Shown: piece by piece, positions 23,868-35,481 of the stretch
Numbering within the stretch: the stretch's first letter is position 1
Layout: each line of letters opens with the position of its first letter
From: Margaritifera margaritifera
Taxonomy: Eukaryota; Mollusca; Bivalvia; Unionida; Margaritiferidae
Direction: 5' to 3'
Assembly: GCA_029931535.1 (NCBI GenBank)
Contig: JAQPZY010001048.1
Span: 580,001-644,000 of the forward strand
Length of the DNA: 64,000 nt
Program-made: the position numbers and the translations under genes
Notes under the pieces: model-generated
What the model saw: only the letters and a program-made list of their open reading frames with translations
What the model was told of the DNA's origin: nothing
Database searches by the model: none

Positions 23868-25603
23868 CAGGGCTGAGCAATTTTTTTTTTCATCCACTTG
23901 ACCAGGACAAGTGGTTTCATAAAATTAACTCGTCCCACCTATCTTTTCACTTGTCTCAAAATTTAAATCACTTGTAAAGATTTGATGAGATATATGCACT
24001 TTAATCCAGAGAAAGCAAAACGAAATAATGTACAACATATTTATTTCTTAATATAATTTTTTTTCTCAAAAACATAGGTTGATATTATACATTTTGTTCC
24101 ATCAGAGATTTTCAGTTTTCCATTATCCAGGTATCTAATATGAACTATTTCTTGTTCCGATACAGTAGCATCAGTACTTCCATCAGCAAGAATGAAAAGG
24201 AATTTACTGGAATTCAAACATTCTCTAACTACTTGTCTCAGGACTTGATCGAATGGTAGAACGAAGTCTGCTGCCCTGAATCTGTTCTTATAATTAATAC
24301 CAAGTTGAACACCGTTCTACTCCTGGAGTGCACACAGCATTTCCATATAAAAAAAAATGTTTTCCATAACGGGCTAGATCGTTGGTTGTGTTAAAGAGAG
24401 CTCTCACTTTTTTCCATTTCAGTCTCATTTAGTTTTGAAAGGGCCTTTCCTAGTGGAGTTTCAGCAAATATAACTTCATGGATTTTCTGCACATGCAGGC
24501 TAGTATCATGCATATACTGTGCTGCACATCCCTTGTGGGGTCCAGAACTGTTATGAGACTTGATTGGTTCAATCCTGAATTTGTCAGTTCCATTGACAAA
24601 CACACTGGTTGAACTTTCAACCTGTGCCAGTTTGGGATATTATTTGCAATACATGCAAAACATTTTTGCTTCTGAGTCAATGAATTCCAACCAGGGATAA
24701 TTATCAACCCAATGTGGCTGAACATTTCTCAGTCTCTTAGCAGTGTCATATTGGGCAGTTATTTTGCCACAGAGTCTGGCTTATGTCTTGCGTTTTACCC
24801 CTCAACTTTTTCACATAAATTTTCCTTCTCTGAATCTTCCTTATTAACTTCCTTGCGAAAATAATTGAGCAAACTTGTTTTATCCACATAGTAAATATCA
24901 CCCTGCTTGACAATTACTTCTAAAGTGATCCTAACATACATTTTATCCTTTAAATATGAACAGAGACAGCTCCATAATTAGCATAATTGTTCCACTTCAT
25001 CACAATATCAAATGTTAAAGTTAATCCTCTGTATAATCAATTAAAATGTAAAGAATCATCACTGCCATTTAATCAGTTCATAAAGGGAACTGACAATAAT
25101 GTCGGTAAAGTGTCTTTCATTAATTTCACTGGATTTGACTTACTGTATTAAAATTAAATGGTGAGTCATTCATGAGGATCTGGTTTGAGTAAACACAATA
25201 TAATGAAGCCATTTAAAACACTGTTAATTAATCATATCAGCTTTGTTTTGTTTCATGTGTTTTGATTGGCCAATAATTTGGTCGCTTAGCCCAATATGCG
25301 GTCAAGCGGTAATAGAACGTGAGCATATCATGTAACAGTTATCAATGACCACCAGCAGGTGTGATACAGGAGGTAAATAAATACATGAAGAGGGGTAGAA
25401 TCAAGCATTCAGTATGCCCCAAGGGTTTAAATGGCCAGATTAAGGTTGATAAAGTGATTATGGAATAAAAATAAGCACTTGCCCAACTTTATTTTAAATA
25501 GGAAAAAACACTTGTCCTGGACAAGCAACTTTGAAAATTTTACTTGCCTGACTTTGAAAATGAATTGTCCGGGATGTCAGTCTATGGGATTTGCTCAGCC
25601 CTG
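23868..25603 (-). mobile_element. hAT-type DNA transposon, decayed
   Basis: The ends are inverted: CAGGGCTGAGCAA at 23868 and TTGCTCAGCCCTG ending at 25603, the CAGGG.TG.GCAA style of hAT terminal repeats. Subterminal phrases pair too (CACTTGACCAGGACAAGTGG near the left end, CACTTGTCCTGGACAAG at about 25510). At 1.74 kb it is shorter than an intact element. It contains a hAT transposase remnant on the minus strand. The flanks (ATACATGT left, ATCATGTA right) are only loosely alike, so the 8-bp duplication is not clean. Confidence 0.7.
24090..24895 (-). pseudogene. ZNF862/KIAA1586-type hAT transposase fragment
   Basis: Read on the minus strand, with frameshifts. SLLNYFRKEVNKED (about 24880-24835) resembles the N-terminal start of this family. 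A TTF/BED-like zinc-finger region follows: WNSLTQKQKCFAC near 24670, then VNGTDKFRIEPIKSHNSSGPH (24600-24535). Then come a helical linker (FAETPLGKALSKLNETE) and finally ILADGSTDATVSEQEIVHIRY (24200-24125). The DGSTD..V.EQEIV motif is a hallmark of the ZNF862/KIAA1586/C17orf113-like hAT family. The C-terminal dimerisation region is missing. Confidence 0.65.
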
Positions 25604-25856
25604 ATCATGTATATATATAGCACTGATCATGTATATATATATAGCACTGATCATGTATATATAGCACTGATCATGTATATATATAGCACTGATCATGTAT
25701 ATATAGCACTGATCATGTATATATAGCACTGATCATGTATATATATAGCACTGATCATGTATATATAGCACTGATCATGTATATATATAGCACTGATCAT
25801 GTATATATAGCACTGATCATGTATATATATAGCACTGATCATGTATATATAGCCCT
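25600..25856. repeat. 21-23-bp minisatellite seeded at the hAT end
   Basis: The unit is AGCACTGATCATGTATATAT(AT). The first copy is fused to the transposon terminus (CAGCCCTGATCATG), and the last copy reads GCCCTGAT again. About twelve copies alternate between 21- and 23-bp lengths. Confidence 0.9.
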
Positions 25857-26135
25857 GATAGAAAAAGGGAGTGTATTATGCATAAGTTTGTGTTGTTACA
25901 AATATGCCCTTAATGAGCAGATGTACTTTATATTGAGTTGCCAACTTTTGTTGCAAGGGGGGGGGGGGTAATTCAGATACTTTGCTTGTTATGTCACCAT
26001 CGTTCATATTTAAGTTGCTAAAATAGGATGTTTGCTTACACATATGTATGATATCTACCAAGAATACATCATTATATTAAAATTTAGTTTGCAAAATAAG
26101 CACTGTAAATGTAAATGCACTTTTGAGGGATTTAC

Positions 26136-26252
26136 CTTTTATTTTTTTGTCAAGGTTATCATTTGTGGCCTTTTTGTATTTTCTTCTCTGCAGCTGATTT
26201 GACCTTTTTACCTTTTTGCATTTTCTCTTTTTGTAAGTGTTATCTTCTTCAC
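26136..26252 (-). other. Exon-like lysine-rich segment
   Basis: Bounded on the minus strand by a good acceptor (AATTTAACAG| at 26253) and donor (AAAAG|GTAAAT at 26135). Its 117 bases are open and encode a very basic stretch (TYKKRKCKKVKRSNQLQRR...). It could be an exon of the same decayed gene as 22528-23390, which also begins Lys-rich, but the link is inferred. Confidence 0.3.
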
Positions 26253-27567
26253 CTGTTAAATTAAAGAAATAAGGTTGAAGTACAAAACTTATACTAAATT
26301 TTCCTTTCATATCATGCTGCTCAAACTGTTAAATGCATGCATTTTTTTGTTTGTTTTCAAGACAATAGTTAGTACTGAAAAAAAATCGCACACAAATAAT
26401 TGCATCAAAATATAAAACTTCTGTTCTTAATTACATGCAATATGCCACCAAATTCAGCTGTATTGTAATAAAACACTGGGTGCCCCAAGCTGAGTATCAT
26501 AAGTAATGGTGACATGATTACATGAGACAATGCATCAGAAATATCAGCGCCATATTACTCACAAGTGGACAGAGCTTCCAAGTGTGTAATTTGTTGGTGA
26601 TATTTTTGATACATTGTTGACTGTCAATTATCTTAACAAATTAATATAATAAATTGTCAAGTTAACATAGGTTTTACCTGATAGTTCATACTCACTGGAT
26701 TTTGTATGTCTTTTATGTAAAACTTCTCAAGTTGTCTAAGTATATTAGACTATTTAATATATTTGAGAAATGTACTATTGTATCTTTGTATGTATCATTC
26801 TTTGCACATGAGCCAATACACCCATGTCCAGTCAGCCAGTCACAGAAATGTGTGCAGCTCATTAGCATGAAGCAATATCACATATCTGATATATAAACAG
26901 CATCATTGTATCGACTATATAATTTACCAAAAACAAAAAAAAAATACAGGAGCCATTGGATAAATGACAATTGATACATTTAAGATCAGAAAGCAGACTA
27001 TGATTAGTTATGGAGAAGGAGAAGGAGGGACTTTTTTTGCTTGTAACCTGAACTATGTATACACAGACTAAAGTGATCAAGTTTAGTACAATGTTTTATA
27101 AGGATGTTGTGGATCCAGCAATGGGAGCAGACGTGGGAGAAAGAAGTCATATTTTGATAGGTAGATGTAATAAAAGGTGGGGGAATTTGTAGTCGCTTCC
27201 ATCATAATCTATTACAGAACATGCAACTGCATAGGATAAACCACAGACAAGGATAGCTGTGAACTTATGACTATACCTTTATTATTAGCAACATCAGTCT
27301 GTGCCTGTAACAAAAATGTGTTTGTCTTTCATATATGTTTGCTTGTCTCCTACAATGGATATCAACAGGTCTTAAATCATTACTGCCACTTTTTTTAACT
27401 TGTGGTTAAATTATAGTGTCACAAAGATGAAAATGGGCTGAAAGACAGTGAGAATATAATGGTGTGAATAGGTACATGTTATCGATATAGTATAATTGGC
27501 CAAGGTTACAGACAACCACTTTGCCAGACTACTTTATTTTCTGTCATGCTTAGCACCCCATATATTA

Positions 27568-28290
27568 GAATTGCTGACAGGTTATGATGTTTTTAATGAC
27601 TGAATTTGGAATCAGCAGAGGAATAAGAATGATACCTAAATAGACATGCTAAAGCATGGTCAAGGTCATATATTATATACTTAGGAACAAACAGTTTGTA
27701 TGACTGGGTATGTGCCAACCCATGCCCATTAGAACTATTAAATAGGCAGATGAAAAAGAAGTAAAAGAAATTGAAGAACACTTGATTTCTTTGTGTGATG
27801 ATTCGAAAACTGGAGGAATTCTAGAAGTAGATTTCAAAGTATCAACACATTTACATGACTATTTTAAAGTATATCCTTTGGCACCAGAATAATCAATTCC
27901 TAGTGAGAATGATTTATCTCCACTTCAGAAGCAATCGAAAGAAGATACAAATAGTACAAAACCTACAGTACCTAAATTATTTATGTGCGTAAAAAGAAAA
28001 CAAAAACAAAAAACAACAGCAACAAGAAACAGGTTATTCACTATGGAAATATGAAGTTGCATCTTCAGTTAGGAATACAACTAAGAAGGAATCATTTAGC
28101 AGTTATATTCATTCAAGAGTCACAAACTAAAATTGTACATTGGAATTAAAATATTTTTGAGACAAAAGCAACTAACAAGTTTGAAAAAGACTTTTTTTAA
28201 GTTAATGAATAGCACTGTCCTTGCAAAACATATGGAAAACTTAAGAAAAAGAACTAATGTAAAAATATGTACTGATTAAAAGAAATATTG
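27568..28290 (+). pseudogene. Polinton/Maverick-type DNA polymerase B, palm-side fragment
   Basis: This piece starts ELLTGYDVFND (27568). It continues through a GI.RGI.MIPK block (27610-27640), a QPMPIRTIK-like phrase in a shifted frame (27715-27745), and then GGILEVDFKVSTHLHDYFKVYPLAPE (27813-27890). The last is the GYILEVDLEYP..LHD...YPLAPE palm region. KLMNSTVLAKHMENLRKRTN (28197-28256) matches the conserved KLM.NS.FGK..EN.RKR.N block. Several stops and frameshifts make it non-functional. Order and strand match the exonuclease-side fragment at 16200-16934. The thumb and catalytic C motif (DTD) were not found. Confidence 0.7.
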
Positions 28291-28554
28291 TAAACTTCAA
28301 AAGGATATTTCAATTGCAAGAAAAACAAGAACTGATGAAGATATTGTATCAGCTGGAACATAGCTGATATACTGTATTTACCAGGTGATCCAAAGACTAA
28401 AAACATGAACAATAGCAAGTCATAGGTATGGAAATGCTACAATTTTCATGTATGGAACTCTATTATGTGAAGCTAAAAAGATCATTTGAAGACATTCTTG
28501 AAAAGAAGAAAACAAATGTTGTTGACAGTAAAATAGGAAATAAAGTGAATTTGT

Positions 28555-28725
28555 TTGGCTTGGTGTTTTATGGCACAGCAACACATATAGGTTACTAAGT
28601 GCCAAGGCAATTCGAGTAAGCACATATTATGGTAGCTGATCCATGTTGATTCCATGGTAGAATTCGAACCTGCTCCTTTTCGATGATAAGGCTAGCATGC
28701 AAACTACTAAGCCATACCAGTCTCC
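28555..28725 (-). mobile_element. tRNA-derived SINE
   Basis: On the minus strand the head reads TATGGCTTAGTAGTTTGCATGC (box A) and then GCAGGTTCGAATTC (box B, at about 28665). The tail is CTTGGCACTTAGTAACC...GTTGCTGTGCCATAAAACACC. The tail phrase (GGCAC...  TTTA.GGCAC on the other strand) recurs at 62130-62175 without a head, suggesting a shared conserved 3' domain. Confidence 0.65.
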
Positions 28726-28982
28726 ATAAGTTGCATGACGATGCATCAGGTCTATTATACATCCCCAAATCTATAGGGGATCAGAACCTCCCTAAACTGA
28801 ACAATATCTTTACCAAACCTTTGGGCCAGCTGAATGAAGTGGCCAGAAAATGGAGGTCAGATTAGTATATGAACAGTTTTATTGGGAGCAAAATGTCTGG
28901 CCCATCTACAGAGAAGACTATACAGCAGAAACTGTCTTGAAAGACAACCCTTTCTGACAACAAAAACATGGTCTGTGTGTGA

Positions 28983-29036
<54 letters not shown>
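28983..29036. repeat. (TG)n(TA)n(CA)n compound microsatellite
   Basis: TG, TA and CA blocks follow each other and can fold back as a perfect palindrome. A similar TG/TA composite is at 33216-33265. Confidence 0.9.
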
Positions 29037-29039
29037 CTA

Positions 29040-30095
29040 AGACAGTCCAATCAATCCTCATCTATCATTATATCATGTGACTGGCTATAATTAAGAGGTT
29101 AATAGGCAGCACAAGTTGATTCATTGAATTTGTCTTGCATGAGTTTATGTTGTGTTGAAAAACCTGTATTCATTAACATGCCAAAGTCTAATACAGACTT
29201 TTCAAAACAACATAGACAAAAGTTCAAAGAAAAGTCTACATTGTACAGATCATTCTATAATGACTTTTTATTATATACATAACCCTAATTCTAATAATGT
29301 TCTGTTTATATTTTAAAATATACTTTTCTTCCATAATCTGTTTAAGTAGAGGTTTATGTCACTTGTCACTGCTGTGTATAATCAGGAACACATACATACG
29401 CATATATAAGTCCCTAGTACCATATCTTCCAAACAATAATTTGTCAACAGTTATGCAAAAATAAAGAAGATATGAAAGTATATTTAAAATACAACATACC
29501 AGTAAAAGTAATATAAAGATTCTAACATTATTATGATCATGATAATCATGATTATTATTTTATTTGGTTGTTATTGTTATTATTCTTTGTTGTTATTGTT
29601 ATTATTCTTTGTTGTTATTTGTTTAGTTGCTGTGTGATAGTAATATTTGTTGATGCTACTGTTGGTTTCATTATAGCCATCATGCTCTTATTATAATGGT
29701 GTTTCTTTTTTCCTTGATTTTATTATCACTCCTGAACCAACAATGTATAATACTACTTTACTAAACAAAACACATCTATTTTGCCATTAAATTTCCAATT
29801 GTGAGATTATTTGTCCTTATTTATATCTGGTACTAAAAGCAGAAGGAAAATTTCATATTTTTGAAATTTATTAATGACACTTATCACATTTACAGACATT
29901 GTTTTTTTCTGGATATATATTCCATTTGTCTTCATGACTAAATAAAAAAGAAATATATTTTAGAGAGAATTTTTCTTAAATTTTCCGGGAAGGGGGCTAT
30001 TATTCTATAAATATGAAAATCTAAATATTAATGTGACAAAATTTAGAGAACCTAGCCAGGATTCAGTGAGGGGATGGAACATATTTAGGAATGGA
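29040..30095. other. Non-coding, AT-rich stretch
   Basis: Contains TTGTTATTGTTATTATTC repeats near 29565-29620. No coding pattern was recognised. Confidence 0.4.
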
Positions 30096-30099
30096 AATT

Positions 30100-30420
30100 A
30101 TAGTAATAAATTGACAACGTCTACCATCTCTTATGTACAATGTGGGGAGGGTTTTCACTATCCAATATTGACTCCGGCATCCAATATAGCCTATGCATAT
30201 AAGTTAGATTCAGAAAGTGAACTATATGCAATTATAATTGCCAGTCATATGGTGCACATGAAAGATAATGATTGGTTACACTGTTGTAGGTGTATAATAA
30301 AACTGCATATTGTACAGTTTCTAAATCTAGCTCAAGTGCATAGGCTATATTGGACAGCAAAATCCATATTGGATGGTGAAAACTAATATTGTATGAATGG
30401 GAGCTAAATGTCACTGCTTG
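30100..30420. repeat. Large imperfect foldback (inverted repeat)
   Basis: The left arm (about 30148-30240) contains CATCCAATATAGCCTATGCA and TTAGATTCAGAAA. The right arm (about 30305-30390) is its reverse complement: CAGTTTCTAAATCTAG, TGCATAGGCTATATTGGA and ATCCATATTGGATGGTGAAAAC. Open frames on both strands across it (117 and 74 codons) encode similar peptides (SNIAYA) because of this symmetry, so they are artefacts. Probably a foldback or MITE-like element. Confidence 0.75.
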
Positions 30421-30832
30421 ATGCCCATAGTTATTTCCCTTGCTAAGAATTTGCAATTCAAAATCTCTATATATAAGTTCCTTTTTAGCATATTTCTTTA
30501 TATAGTTTGGCTTGACAAGAAAATTAATTTATATACTGTAACAAACAACATCTAAAATTGCAATCACTGTTTATAATTAAATTCAATTAACAATACTATA
30601 TATATGCCATTTATTACTGTTTTTCCACTTTATATTTAAAAGTAGCTAATAATGATGACTGTTAATCTCATGATTTAAATTGATTAGTGGAATAAATGTG
30701 GAAAAAAAATATAAAAATATTCTTATATCTGATTATATGAAAGAAATAAACACAATTAGATTAACAGCTCCACTGCTATAATGACAACAACGAATAATAC
30801 TACCACACACTAACCAAATATTTTATATCAAC

Positions 30833-30835
<3 letters not shown>

Positions 30836-30873
<38 letters not shown>
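30836..30873. repeat. (AAT)n microsatellite
   Basis: About twelve AAT trinucleotides. Confidence 0.95.
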
Positions 30874-30875
<2 letters not shown>

Positions 30876-31195
30876 TCAATAATATCAATAACAATATAAT
30901 ACACCCTATCACTGTCATTATCATCATAATCATCATCAGGTGAGAACCTTATTTAAATAAAATGTTATTTTCAATACTGTGTGACATTTTGCTTGTACTT
31001 AAATGATATCTTAATTTTCTCTTAAAAAAAAAACAACAAAAAAAAAACAATATTTCTTCTTCTAAAGTTAATGTACCACAGAATTTCATTATATCCATCA
31101 ATATATGCCTGATTGTACACAGCAGAGATAAATTACATAAACAGTGACCCTGGCAGATCACGGATGATAAAAGATGCTTCGAAACATAAATAATG

Positions 31196-31316
31196 AATTA
31201 TTTAAATTAAGGTTAGGTGAATAATAAATTAAGGTTTGGTGAATAATAAATTAAGGTTTGGTGAATAATAAAGTAAGGTTTGGTGAATAATAAATTAAAG
31301 TTAGGTGAATAATAAA
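31196..31316. repeat. 22-bp tandem repeat, about five copies
   Basis: The unit is TTAAGGTTTGGTGAATAATAAA with single-base variants (TTAGG for TTTGG). Confidence 0.9.
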
Positions 31317-31654
31317 AAGCTCATTATACAGCGATTTGTACATTATGGCTTTTTTTTACTTGTCTATGTTGTGCACATTATTATTTTTCATACTGTATAT
31401 ATTATTATTTATATTATATCATATTTATGTAATATATACATTATTATCTTTAATAATTACTCATCCGGATATTCATCCTTTGTCGTCTCATCTATTAAAA
31501 CTTTTCCAACACAAAATACTCAATGAAAATCATGATCTACAGATCACAGTATAATCTCTTGATATACACTGATATACCTTACTATTAGGCCCTTCATTAT
31601 AACACTATTTCTGTTATAATGTGGTATGGTCATAAATCCCATTTCATCATGTGG

Positions 31655-31830
31655 CAGTGAAAATGTATGTATTATGTAATTCATTATAATGCAGTTTCAT
31701 TATAAGATGGCATACTGTATGTCTCCAATGGACATCATGATAATGAGGGTGTACTGTATGTATCATGTAATTCATTATAAGGCACTCTCACTATAAGGTG
31801 GTATACTCTACGTCTCCAGTGGACAGCATT
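31655..31830. repeat. Two copies of a ~90-bp direct repeat
   Basis: Each copy has TGTA..TGTAATTCATTATAA(T/G)GCA, CATTATAAG.TGG and ATACT.TA.GTCTCCA.TGGACA. Short CATTATAA words also occur at 31590-31620, consistent with an older array. Confidence 0.65.
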
Positions 31831-32217
31831 ATAATGATGAAGTTATATATGAAATGTGGTACTTTTATTGCAAGAACTGCTTGTATAAGACATTTTGGAG
31901 ACAAAATACACTATATACTGATCATATTATCAAGAAGAGAAACTATATTTTCACTTGTGTACATATGTAGCAATGTAACAATAAAAGTAAGAATTTGTAA
32001 TCATGGAATGTAAGGTACTAAGGTAGCAAATATAACAACTTTACAATAATTTAAACAAAAATCTAGAAAGAAAGTAATCATGGATTCCTATCACCGATAC
32101 AGAATTTTTTGTATAGTGTGGTTAATTTTACTTAAAATGGACACTGCTTTCCATTTATCAATGAACAAATGTATGATATATACTCACTCATAAGTTGAGT
32201 CAAACTGCAAACAACAC

Positions 32218-32262
32218 AGATCCTGATCTGCTGCCACATAATGTGCCAGCAGATCAGGGTCT
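32218..32262. repeat. Near-perfect 22-bp-stem hairpin
   Basis: AGATCCTGATCTGCTGCCACAT pairs with its mirror through 32262. There is one mismatch and one G-T pair, and a loop of essentially one base. A related diverged copy (AGATCCAGATCTGCTG) is at about 32306. A 72-codon minus-strand frame spans both, giving repeated DPDLL/DLDLC peptides. Confidence 0.8.
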
Positions 32263-32984
32263 ATGTTATTTATTCTACTGATTACTCCTAACAAACTGCA
32301 AAGATCCAGATCTGCTGGTGCATTATATGACAACAAATCTGGGTCTGCAGTGCTGTACCTAGAATGTGGGCTCATGTAATGTATTTTCGAGGCTAAAGTC
32401 ACATCTAAGTCAGTGAAGATTTAATTTACTCTCAGACTGAATTAATGAAAAAAGGTTATAATTTATGTAAACACACAATCTGTCATTTGATTAATGATTT
32501 AATACTTTTAAAAGAAAAGTAATTAAGAAAATATGGGTATTTGTTACAATAAATGCTAGTAGATAATGAGTGAACACTAAAGTTAAATGAGAGTAAGATC
32601 CAGAATGGAAAATTGCATGGTGCGGTTCATTTCAGGTTATCCAGATATTCAAATATGTTAATGTTTTCATGAGTTACTTGATCACATGATAAAAAGTTAT
32701 TGGAATAATGCAAATGTCCAAGGAAAATATGAGAAAGTTAAGGTGGCAAACTGTAAAAGCAAATAAAATTATCTCATTTTTTTAACACTTATAGTGCATT
32801 ATGTACTAGTTTTCCTTTGTCCCTTTAAAATGTTGAGTCCCCCAAATCTGGAGGGTGAGGGACATATATATATCAGCATATCTCTTTATGTGCATGAACA
32901 AAAAGGGATAAAGAAGAGAGATAGGCTGAGAGTTTTACTCTAAATTAGCAAAGAAATAATTATTTTCCACACAAATAAGCTTAC

Positions 32985-33165
32985 TGCTTCATAATAAATA
33001 CAGTCTGCCAGAAGAACAATATCATGTTCTTCACATTTGCTTTTTAGTCTTTCCATGTAATGGGAATCAGCAGTAACCTTGGAAACAAACAGGTGCTTGT
33101 TCATGTCAATATTAAGCTGAATCAGGGGAATTAACTCTGGAAGGTCTGCCATTGTAACATCTGCC
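32985..33165 (-). CDS. VCPKMT: VCPKMT (METTL21D) exon: post-motif I to DCIYYE
   Basis: This is a protein-lysine N-methyltransferase exon. VCPKMT trimethylates a lysine in the AAA ATPase VCP/p97 using S-adenosylmethionine. The exon begins after acceptor TTCTAAAG| and reads ADVTMADLPELIPLIQLNID, then MNKHLFVSKVTA..., and ends ...IVLLADCIYYEA before donor |GTAAGC. The (T/V)DL.EL..L...NI.MNKHL and ADCIYYE blocks are the diagnostic family segments; the ADCIYYE block is the family's DxxY-type motif. It starts in phase 1 with a single G. The next exon (LEPLL... CCYEERT..) was not found by eye at lower coordinates. Confidence 0.85.
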
Positions 33166-33215
33166 CTTTAGAAAGAAAAAAGAAAGTAAATGAACTAAAC
33201 ATTGGATTGACTCTG

Positions 33216-33229
33216 TGTGTATGTGTGTC

Positions 33230-33265
<36 letters not shown>
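33216..33265. repeat. (TG)n(TA)n microsatellite
   Basis: A TG-rich block followed by about 14 TA dinucleotides, 50 bp upstream of the VCPKMT exon on its strand. Confidence 0.9.
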
Positions 33266-33268
<3 letters not shown>

Positions 33269-34261
33269 CCCTTTTCTAAAAAATTTGTAGAGATTGAGAT
33301 AGATCAGGAGTAACATTTCTTGTTTAGAATCAATGCATTCTTAGGTTTAATCTCAACATGTCATAAGACTCACATGTACAGTTTATATTTATGGTTGCCT
33401 TGCTAATGAAAGTCAGTGTTGGCTTACAGACAGTTAAATCTGTATTAGTGGAAACATCCATATAAAGGACACCTAATAATAAAGAACTTCATTTAAGAAC
33501 CATTTACTTCATTTTCTTTATTTATTTAACCCATACATAAAGTGTATAATGTGTCCATATAAGTGTATAATGTGTCCATATAAGTGTCTAATGTGACTCA
33601 TGTCCAGAGGGGACAAATGCCAATAAAGAATACCTAAACATAAAGCATATGTGTTCATAAAAACACCTGTCCATAAAGAACACATATACAATAAAGGGCA
33701 ACTGCTCATAAATGGCACCCATCCATAAAGAATATGGTTGGTATCCAGCAGAGGGTCGCCTTCACTTCCGATTAAATTTGAATTGAAAAAAGGTACTGTC
33801 TGAATGTTTTGCAATCCAAACATTAACTGTGTTCATTCACAATATGAAGAATAAAAAAGTCCTTGTAATTACAAAATAAATATTTCAAAAGAGTTTTCAA
33901 GCCACTTCATTATTGACCCCTGCTTTATGGAGAAACTTATTTAGATTTTTATGTTTAAATGCAACTTAAGTCAGCATTCGAAACATGGATGCATCAAACA
34001 TGAATGCAATCCAGGGTACAGGAAACTGGCTGCAACAATAGGGTTTGACAATACATCCTCCTAAAAAGGGAGAGAAATATTGTCACACAACTCAATAAGT
34101 GGCTGCACCAGCAGTAAGGGGTATACAAACTCCACACCGACAAGATACCGTGATCAGTTGAAAAAATAATCAACAAGACCAGTTCCCTCTGATGAGTTAC
34201 AAAGTTAAAAAAACCTGTCAGGGACCTGGGTTGACTAGACACATTTCCACATCCTTCAGAC

Positions 34262-34340
34262 AGTACCTTCTTTATACGCTTACTATGTCTAATCAGCTAA
34301 GACTTGTAGTTTTCCTACACTTACTATGTCTAATCCGGAA
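34262..34340. repeat. Short direct repeat
   Basis: CTTACTATGTCTAATC occurs at about 34279 and 34320, with AAGACTTGTAGTTTTCCTAC between. Confidence 0.6.
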
Positions 34341-34529
34341 CTATCTGCATGAACGAATTTAATCATTTTATAAGCAACACAGCCAGCATCAGTTTTAATA
34401 TCTCTAACTCGGCTGTAAACATAAGCAAAATTGGTATATAAATAAATCCTCGCACTTTTTCCATTTGAGCTCTGCAGGGGGGGAATTTTAGGTACATGCA
34501 TGTTCCTGATATGAACATTGCATCACTTT

Positions 34530-34616
34530 CTACAATGTAAGACATCCACCCTGATATTTATGCTATATTCGACCCATCTCTAAAATTAATATCAGGGTCG
34601 ACGTCTTACTTTGTAG
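34530..34616. repeat. Foldback, 29-bp arms
   Basis: The left arm, 34530-34558 (CTACAATGTAAGAC...CCCTGATATT), is matched 26 of 29 by the reverse complement at 34588-34616, across a 29-base loop. Confidence 0.8.
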
Positions 34617-35481
34617 GACTAGTGAAACGACTGTATATTTTCCTACCTGTCTAGACTCAATAATCTGTGATATAGCTCAGGACTGTACAAGTAACAAGTG
34701 TACTTAGTCTCGTTTGTCAAAAACAATTGTACAAGGTACCAAGCTATGTCTTATATTGATGTCTTTGGAAATGTCATGGAGCTGTTTCAACTGCTCTTTT
34801 CATACTTGTGCTCTACTACCAAACTATTTTTTGCGAATAAAATGAATTGTTTTAACTATGAGTTGTGTTTTATTCATGCAAGCACTTATTGAACTTCACA
34901 TGGTGATATGGGATAAATCACATTATGTCATATTATGTAATAACTATGTCAAAGGTCAATGTACTAATTAGTATGTACCTCTCCTACTTCAAAATGGAGA
35001 ATTCATCTAAAATAAAGGACTTTATATCCGTTTAGAAGACAATGAACTTAACATCAGGGACAGGTGGACATGACTCAATCTTATTATAAAGTATAAGCTT
35101 TCAACACTTTACACCAACTGCAGATACATGAGGTCACTAACCCCTAGTCCTTGCACAAAGGTCAGCCTACCCATCATCTCTGTAACACAAATAGAAAGCT
35201 TTCCTCCTTTTTGTAGTGAATACAATTCATGCAATAAGCCAATCTGTCACCAAATGTAGTAGATCTCAGCTTCTAAGCACTTAGTTTTGATTTGGGGACG
35301 AAATTTGGGGAATACAATACAGAAAAATGCCAAGGAAAAAAAATAAGTACAGCAAGTCAAATGGAGTTTTAAACAGGACGAAAGTGTAGATCTAAACGGG
35401 ATGTGTAGCATATAATAAAGGAATCAAAAGAGACAACCACAACATAGAGAAAAATGAGAAGGAAGAGTTTGATCGCCTTAC

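Larger units (their letters stand above)
16935..27567. other. 10.6-kb interruption of the polymerase remnant
   Basis: The polymerase reading stops at LKI on the left and resumes with ELLTGYDVFND on the right, the next block in this protein family. Everything between (hairpin, microsatellites, minisatellites, a hAT element, minus-strand exon-like pieces) is therefore extra relative to an intact gene. No clear terminal repeats or target duplication were seen at the two junctions, so the mechanism (nested insertions, intron-like gain, or rearrangement) is open. Confidence 0.5.

Noticed and set aside
30033..30456. ORFs on both strands with similar SNIAYA peptides
   Set aside because: The similarity comes from the inverted repeat. 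No known domain is present.
34150..34215. GTGLVD-like peptide as the missing VCPKMT motif I
   Set aside because: The frame (SSEGTGLVDYF, then a stop) lacks the preceding ELG and following GL.AA residues and has no suitable splice sites.
34185..34225. CTGATGAG resembling a hammerhead core
   Set aside because: No GAAA at the right place and no helix II could be drawn.
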